Assembly: GCF_048544455.1 (NCBI RefSeq)
Contig: NC_133534.1
Coordinates: 37,696,217 to 37,760,216 of the forward strand
Length of the DNA: 64,000 nucleotides
Source of the DNA: Silene latifolia
Lineage: Eukaryota > Streptophyta > Magnoliopsida > Caryophyllales > Caryophyllaceae
Reading direction: 5' to 3'
In this document: one piece after another, positions 59,208 through 64,000 of the stretch
Position numbering within the stretch: the stretch's first letter is position 1
Layout: each line of letters starts with the position of its first letter
Notes under the pieces: model-generated
Database searches by the model: none
Seen by the model: only the letters and a program-made list of their open reading frames with translations
Told to the model about the DNA's origin: nothing
Program-made: the position numbers and the translations under genes

Positions 59208-62200
59208 TTCTTCTAAGGTCCTTACATCCATTGAGTCCCTAAGTCCTTATAAGGGCCTTTGGATGGAAGGGATGGAGGGATGAGATTACATCTCATTCAA
59301 GGGTCACAAATGAACCTCCCTAATCTCCCTCCCTAATTGTGTATAACTCTACCTAATTGTGTATAACTCTACCACCATTCTAATCTCCCAACTCACTTCC
59401 TCATTCACTCATCCTCTCTCATTTCTCACATTCACTCTTTCTCTCTCATTCTCTCAAAAAAAAAAAACCAAAAACCTAAATAAATCAAAATCTAAACAAA
59501 CCAAAAAAAAAAAAAGAACAACTTCATTCATCTTCTTCCCTCCAGCCGCACAACCGCCAGCCGCACCCCCTCCCCAGCCGCACTACCGCCACTCCTCCTC
59601 TGAACCGTCCCTCCGTCACCAACCGTTCCAGATCTACTTTTCTTTTTTTTTTTCAATTTTTTTTTCCTTATTTCAATTGTTGTTGGTTGTTGCGGCTGGT
59701 GGTGGTGTTTGTGGCGGTTGGTGTCAATGTTGTTGTGGTTGTTATTGTTGTAGCTCCGTTGTGGCGGTTGTTAGTGTTGTTGTTGGTGTCAAATTTTTTT
59801 TTTAAAAGATGCAGTGCATCACCTTTCTCCCTTCCCTGTTGTTTCGTCTTTTTTTTTTTTTTTTTTTTTTTTAAAATTTGTTTATGGAAATCCCTGTCTT
59901 ATTATATGTTTGATTTAATCTCGTCTTAGTACTTATTTTTTCAAACTTCGTCTTGTAAATTCGTCTTGTTATTATGTTTAGTTATTTTTATTATTGTTAT
60001 TATTGTTATTTGGTTTTTATTTTTTTTAGTTTAGTTATTTTTATTATTATTTGAGATTTGGTATTAATTTTGTGTGGTGGTGTTTTTTTTAGATCTATAG
60101 GTTTTTTTGTGTTTTTGTCATATTTACTTTATTTTGTAATTGTTATTTGGTTTTTAATTTTTGTTGGTTATTAATTTCTTTGTTGGTTATACACTTAAAA
60201 CATTAAAGTTATACTATTTATGGCTAAAGTTATACACTTAAAACATTAGAGTTATACACACGATATTTAAATTTGGTTTTTTTTTATTGTTATTTGGTTT
60301 ATTTTACATTTCGGGTTTGGTTGGGTTGTTGGTTTTTTGGTTTTATTATTGTTATTTGGTTTTTTATTTTTGTTATTATGAGTTTTTTTGGTTTTTGTTA
60401 TTAATTTTAGATTTTAAAATATTTCATATTTATTGTTTGATTTTTTTACTATTTACGACTAAAGTTATACATTTTATGACTAAAGTTATACATTTTATGA
60501 CCAAAGTTATACAAAAAAAGACTAAAGTTATACAAAAATTGGACTAAAGTTATACAAAAAATTGGACTAAAGTTATACAAAAAATTGGACTAAAGTAATA
60601 CCAAAAATTGGACTAAAGTTATACAAAAATGAACCAGAGTTATACAACAATGTACCAGAGTTATTCAAAAAACGACCAGAGTTATACAAAAATTGGACTA
60701 AAGTTATACAAAAATGAACCAAAGTTATACAAAAATGAACCAAAGTTATTCAAAAAACGACCAGAGTTATACAAAAATGCACCAAAGTAATACAAAAATT
60801 GGACTAAAGTTATACAAAAAATTGGACTAAAGTTATACCAAAAATTGGACTAAAGTTATACAAAAATGAACCAGAGTTATACAACAATGTACCAGAGTTA
60901 TTCAAAAAACGACCAGAGTTATACAAAAATTGGACTAAAGTTATACAAAAATGAACCAAAGTTATACAAAAATGAACCAAAGTTATTCAAAAAACGAGCA
61001 GAGTTATACAAAAATACACCAAAGTTATACAAAAATTGGACTAAAGTCATACAACAATGGACTAAAGTTATACAAAAAATTGGACTAAAGTTATACAAAA
61101 ATGAACCAAAGTTATACAAAAATGGACCAGAGTTATACAAAAATGCACCAGAGTTATACCAAAAATGGTCCAATTTTTTGTATGACTCTGGTGCATTTTT
61201 GTATAACTGTGGTCCATTTTTGTATAACTTTGGTTCATTTTTGTATAACTTTAGTCCAATTTTTTGTATAACTTTAGTCCATTGTTGTATGACTTTAGTC
61301 CAATTTTTGTATAACTTTGGTGCATTTTTGTATAACTCTGGTCGTTTTTTGAATAACTTTGGTTCATTTTTGTATAACTTTGGTTCATTTTTGTATAACT
61401 TTAGTCCAATTTTTGTATAACTCTGGTCGTTTTTTGAATAACTCTGGTACATTGTTGTATAACTCTGGTTCATTTTTGTATAACTTTGGTTCATTTTTTG
61501 TATAACTTTAGTCCAATTTTTTGTATAACTTTAGTCCAATTTTTGTATAACTTTAGTCTTTTTTTTGTATAACTTTGGTCTATTTTTGTATAACTTTGGT
61601 TCATTTTTGTATAACTTTAGTCCATTATTGTCTTAGATGAAAAAAAGTATCTCACAAAAAAAAACGAGATTTACAACACGAAATCGAAAAAAAAAAAAAA
61701 AAATAAAAAAAAAAATGACGAAATAAACCGAGACGCAAAATCTGGAAAAAAAAAAAAAAAAAAAAAAACGAGTTTATATAATTACGGCGGTGGTGGAGGT
61801 GGCGGTGGATGTGGGCGGTGGGTGGTGTCGGTTGGGATAGTGGTGGGTGGTGGTGAATGAGGAAGAGAGAAATGAATGATTTATTTGGTTTTTTGATTTA
61901 TTTGGATTTTTTGATTTATTTGGATTTTTTGGGTTTTTTTATTTATTTGGATTTTTTGGGTTTTTTTTATTTATTTGGATTTTTTGGGTTTTTTATTTAT
62001 TTGGATTTTTTGGGTTTTTTTTTTAGAGAAGAGAAGAGTGAAATGTGTGAGATGAGAGAGAAATAGGTGGGTAGAAAACAAATATATAGAAAATTAGTGG
62101 TTAATTAGGGTGGATTAGTAAAGTGTGTTAATTTGCTTGTATAATGACTTTTGGTGGGTTCATCTCATCCCTCCATCTCCCTCCATCCAATGGCTCACAA

Positions 62201-62245
62201 AAGACCTTATGGACTCAAATATATAATGGACCTTAGTTGATCCTT

Positions 62246-62247
<2 letters not shown>
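59205..62247. mobile_element. Element J: (TA)n-flanked element with a large hairpin
   Basis: The left end TCTAAGGTCC..GAGTCCCTAAGTCCTTATAAGGGCC pairs with the inverted right end GGAAGGATCAACTAAGGTCC..GAGTCCATAAGGTC. The ends resemble H. Interior: an A-rich, CT-rich leader (59390-59540), CCGCCA and GGT blocks (59540-59790; 61790-61850), and the inverted AAAGTTATAC array. No true gene. Confidence 0.65.
60455..61640. repeat. Inverted array of AAAGTTATACAAAAA words (hairpin)
   Basis: Plus-oriented units of about 18-21 bp fill 60455-61160, and inverted units fill 61165-61640, with a symmetry axis near 61168. The order of unit variants is mirrored across the axis (for example the TGTACCAGAG unit at 60888 and its inverse at about 61445). 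The transcript would fold into a duplex of roughly 470 bp. Overlapping plus and minus frames (184 and 191 codons) read nearly the same repetitive protein because of the symmetry. Confidence 0.9.

Positions 62248-62329
<82 letters not shown>
62248..62329. repeat. (TA)n(GA)n between J and K
   Basis: About 28 TA and 12 GA units, the same composite as between I and J. Confidence 0.95.
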
Positions 62330-64000
62330 TTGAATCATGTGAGGCACCCTTCTTAGGGTGAGGCGGCTGGACACATTCTAAATCATTAGATTTAAAATTA
62401 CAGACGCACAAGATGTTGACACGTGTCCCTTAATAATTCCTAAGTAACCGCACCTTTCCTCTCAAACAAAATCATTTACTCACCCTCACTTCCTCTCTCT
62501 TCATCTCGTCTTATCTAAGCTCCGTTTTCGCCATTATTCTTCCGAGCTCCGTCTTCGCCATTCACTCAAATTTCGACGCCATTTTCTCGTTGAGCTTTCG
62601 TCCGCCATTATCACTAAGCTTTTTTACCTCCATTAACATCCGGAAGTTAAGTAATTTCAATCACTCATTTCAATTCATCCTAATTTTATTCCCCATTCTT
62701 CACAAAAATTTCCGATCAACTTATTTACTTTGTTAAATTCTCTATCAACTAGTACAATTACTGATTTTCTTTCTTGTTTATGCAGGTTTCGATCAATTTG
62801 AGAGGAAATCTTTGTTCATTCCGTCTTTTTCGATTAATCTCGTCTTCGCCATTACCACTGACCTTTCATTCTGTATTTTTCATACTAACTTTCAATCGAC
62901 TTAATTAATTCTTAAAATTCAACTAGTTTATTTACTTATTAATTTGTTTTTTTGCAGGTTTTAATCATTTATTGAGCTCAAGCGTGCACAATAGGAATGC
63001 ATACAATTAATTGAAGATGATTTCTTCTCTTCTTCGTAAGATCCTTCCCCTTTCTTACCTATTTACTACACCGATTTCAATTTTTGATTGGTTAATCTGT
63101 TATGTTTTGGTGTAAATCTTATTAAATTACTTTAATTGCTGAGTTTTGATCTTGTTTTGATCTTTCTCTTTACTTTTAGCAGCTTATTGTAAAACTATAT
63201 TCAAACTTTGTTTTCCTGTTTTTGTGAATCTTATATCTTATTTTGTGTAGCTGGGATGTGAATTTGTGAAACTAGAATCTGCTACTGTAAACCTTGGACT
63301 GAATCCTTGCTCTTGTATCTGATTGTGGCTAAATCTTATGTAGTTAGTTTAATTACCGAGTTTTGCTCTTGTTTTACTATTTTCCTTTACTCGACTTCAT
63401 CGGTTTTCTGTGAGTTTTCTTTGCATTCCTACTCTGCTCGATTATGCTCACAGTTTATGTTTCATTGTTATTGTTCACGTTTAGTTTTGATCATTACGTT
63501 TTACCATCCTTAGATTGTTGGCTAGATGAATTACGAGGAAGTCAACTTATATTGTTTTAAGAGATTTTGATCATTATATTTTGCCATCCTTATCTTAGGC
63601 AGGAGCCTTTAAGACAATGTGGCAGTGTAGTGCTCGTTGTAATTGAGTTTTATACCATTTCTATATATGTTTGTGGTATTTTCTTGTGATTCAACCTCAT
63701 CTTGGAAATTTAATTGGCGCTTGTCTTCAGGGGCTTGAGCTTATACCATCTGAGAACTTCACCTTTGTTTCGATAATGCAAGCAGTTTGGTCTGTTATGA
63801 CTAAAAAATACAGTGAAGGGATATCCTGGTGATATAAGTTTAATGTGAAATGTCCATATAAGTTTCGATTTATTTGCTTTGCTTCCCTTAGGTTAAGCAC
63901 CACGATTGATGAAGTCATTGTTTACCCCATTCCAGCAATTCTTTATCTTGTCAAGAATCTACTTCAGGTTTGTTTATGGCTTCGGGGATTAATGTACATG
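62330..64000. mobile_element. Element K: (TA)n-flanked element, left part only
   Basis: Left end TTGAATCATGTGAGGCACCCTTCTTAGGGTGAG..TCATTAGAT is closely related to that of I. The visible 1.67 kb looks like a 5' leader with T-rich introns (for example an acceptor TTTTGCAG at 62951-62958) but no protein is recognised. It runs off the window. Confidence 0.5.

Noticed and set aside
60866..61494. Repetitive proteins of 184 and 191 residues on opposite strands
   Set aside because: A consequence of the inverted AAAGTTATAC array; no start context, domain or codon bias supports a gene.

Overview
The window is repeat-dominated nuclear DNA of a flowering plant. Evidence is the plant LTR-retrotransposon machinery (tRNA-iMet, tRNA-Asp and Ogre-type primer sites, LTR TATA boxes), a FAR1/MULE transposase gene with a GT-AG intron, and many plant DNA-transposon remnants. 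A dicot, perhaps in the Caryophyllales, is my guess from the style of the Ogre/Tat LTRs and the PB1-like and MULE genes; this is weak. No intact host gene is visible. Almost all short reading frames are chance products of repeats.

Left part, 1-35300, is a nest of insertions that can be peeled layer by layer. The oldest layer is a broken zinc-finger/reverse-transcriptase-like gene on the minus strand (9785-11371, resuming at 35214). An Ogre/Tat LTR (E1, 1-9784) is inserted in its 3' side, and E1 is itself split by the complete non-autonomous element D (255-8183, TSD GGCGC). An Athila-type non-autonomous element B (11372-35213, minus) splits the 5' side of the RT gene. The left LTR of B is split by element A (12522-30565, TSD CGAAA), and the 5' LTR of A is split by element C (14233-24359). 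A, B, C and D all have two LTRs, a PBS and a PPT, but none has gag or pol.

Middle part, 35300-48087: a duplicated decayed coding-like segment, a CACTA terminus, a PB1-like pseudogene exon, and the 5' half of a FAR1-type MULE whose transposase is cut off inside the catalytic domain by an Ogre/Tat LTR (E2, 40866-43592). E2 carries an intact hAT-type MITE (41639-42076, TSD TTTAAAGG). Beyond E2 come its PPT and an opposite-strand, truncated gag/PMD-like reading frame, then a second Ogre-like LTR (F, 45471-47952) with its PBS.

Right part, 48088-64000: a train of at least six elements (G', G, H, I, J, K) placed end to end and separated by (TA)n or (TA)n(GA)n tracts. Their ends are related inverted sequences (consensus around GGATC..GTGAGTCC). 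G/G', H, I and J each carry their own short word repeated many times (GTGTATCTGG; GAGTGTAAATGT; GTTACAATAACGG; AAAGTTATACAAAAA). J folds into a roughly 0.5 kb hairpin, G'/G form another around a (TA)n loop, and I carries a head-to-head pair of tRNA-like sequences near its centre. I could not assign these elements to a known superfamily.

The two observations I find most worth following are (i) an 8-bp-stem, AGGA- or GGGA-loop hairpin directly upstream of the PPT in all four non-autonomous LTR elements, across at least two lineages, and (ii) the (TA)n-separated train of elements with private repeated words.
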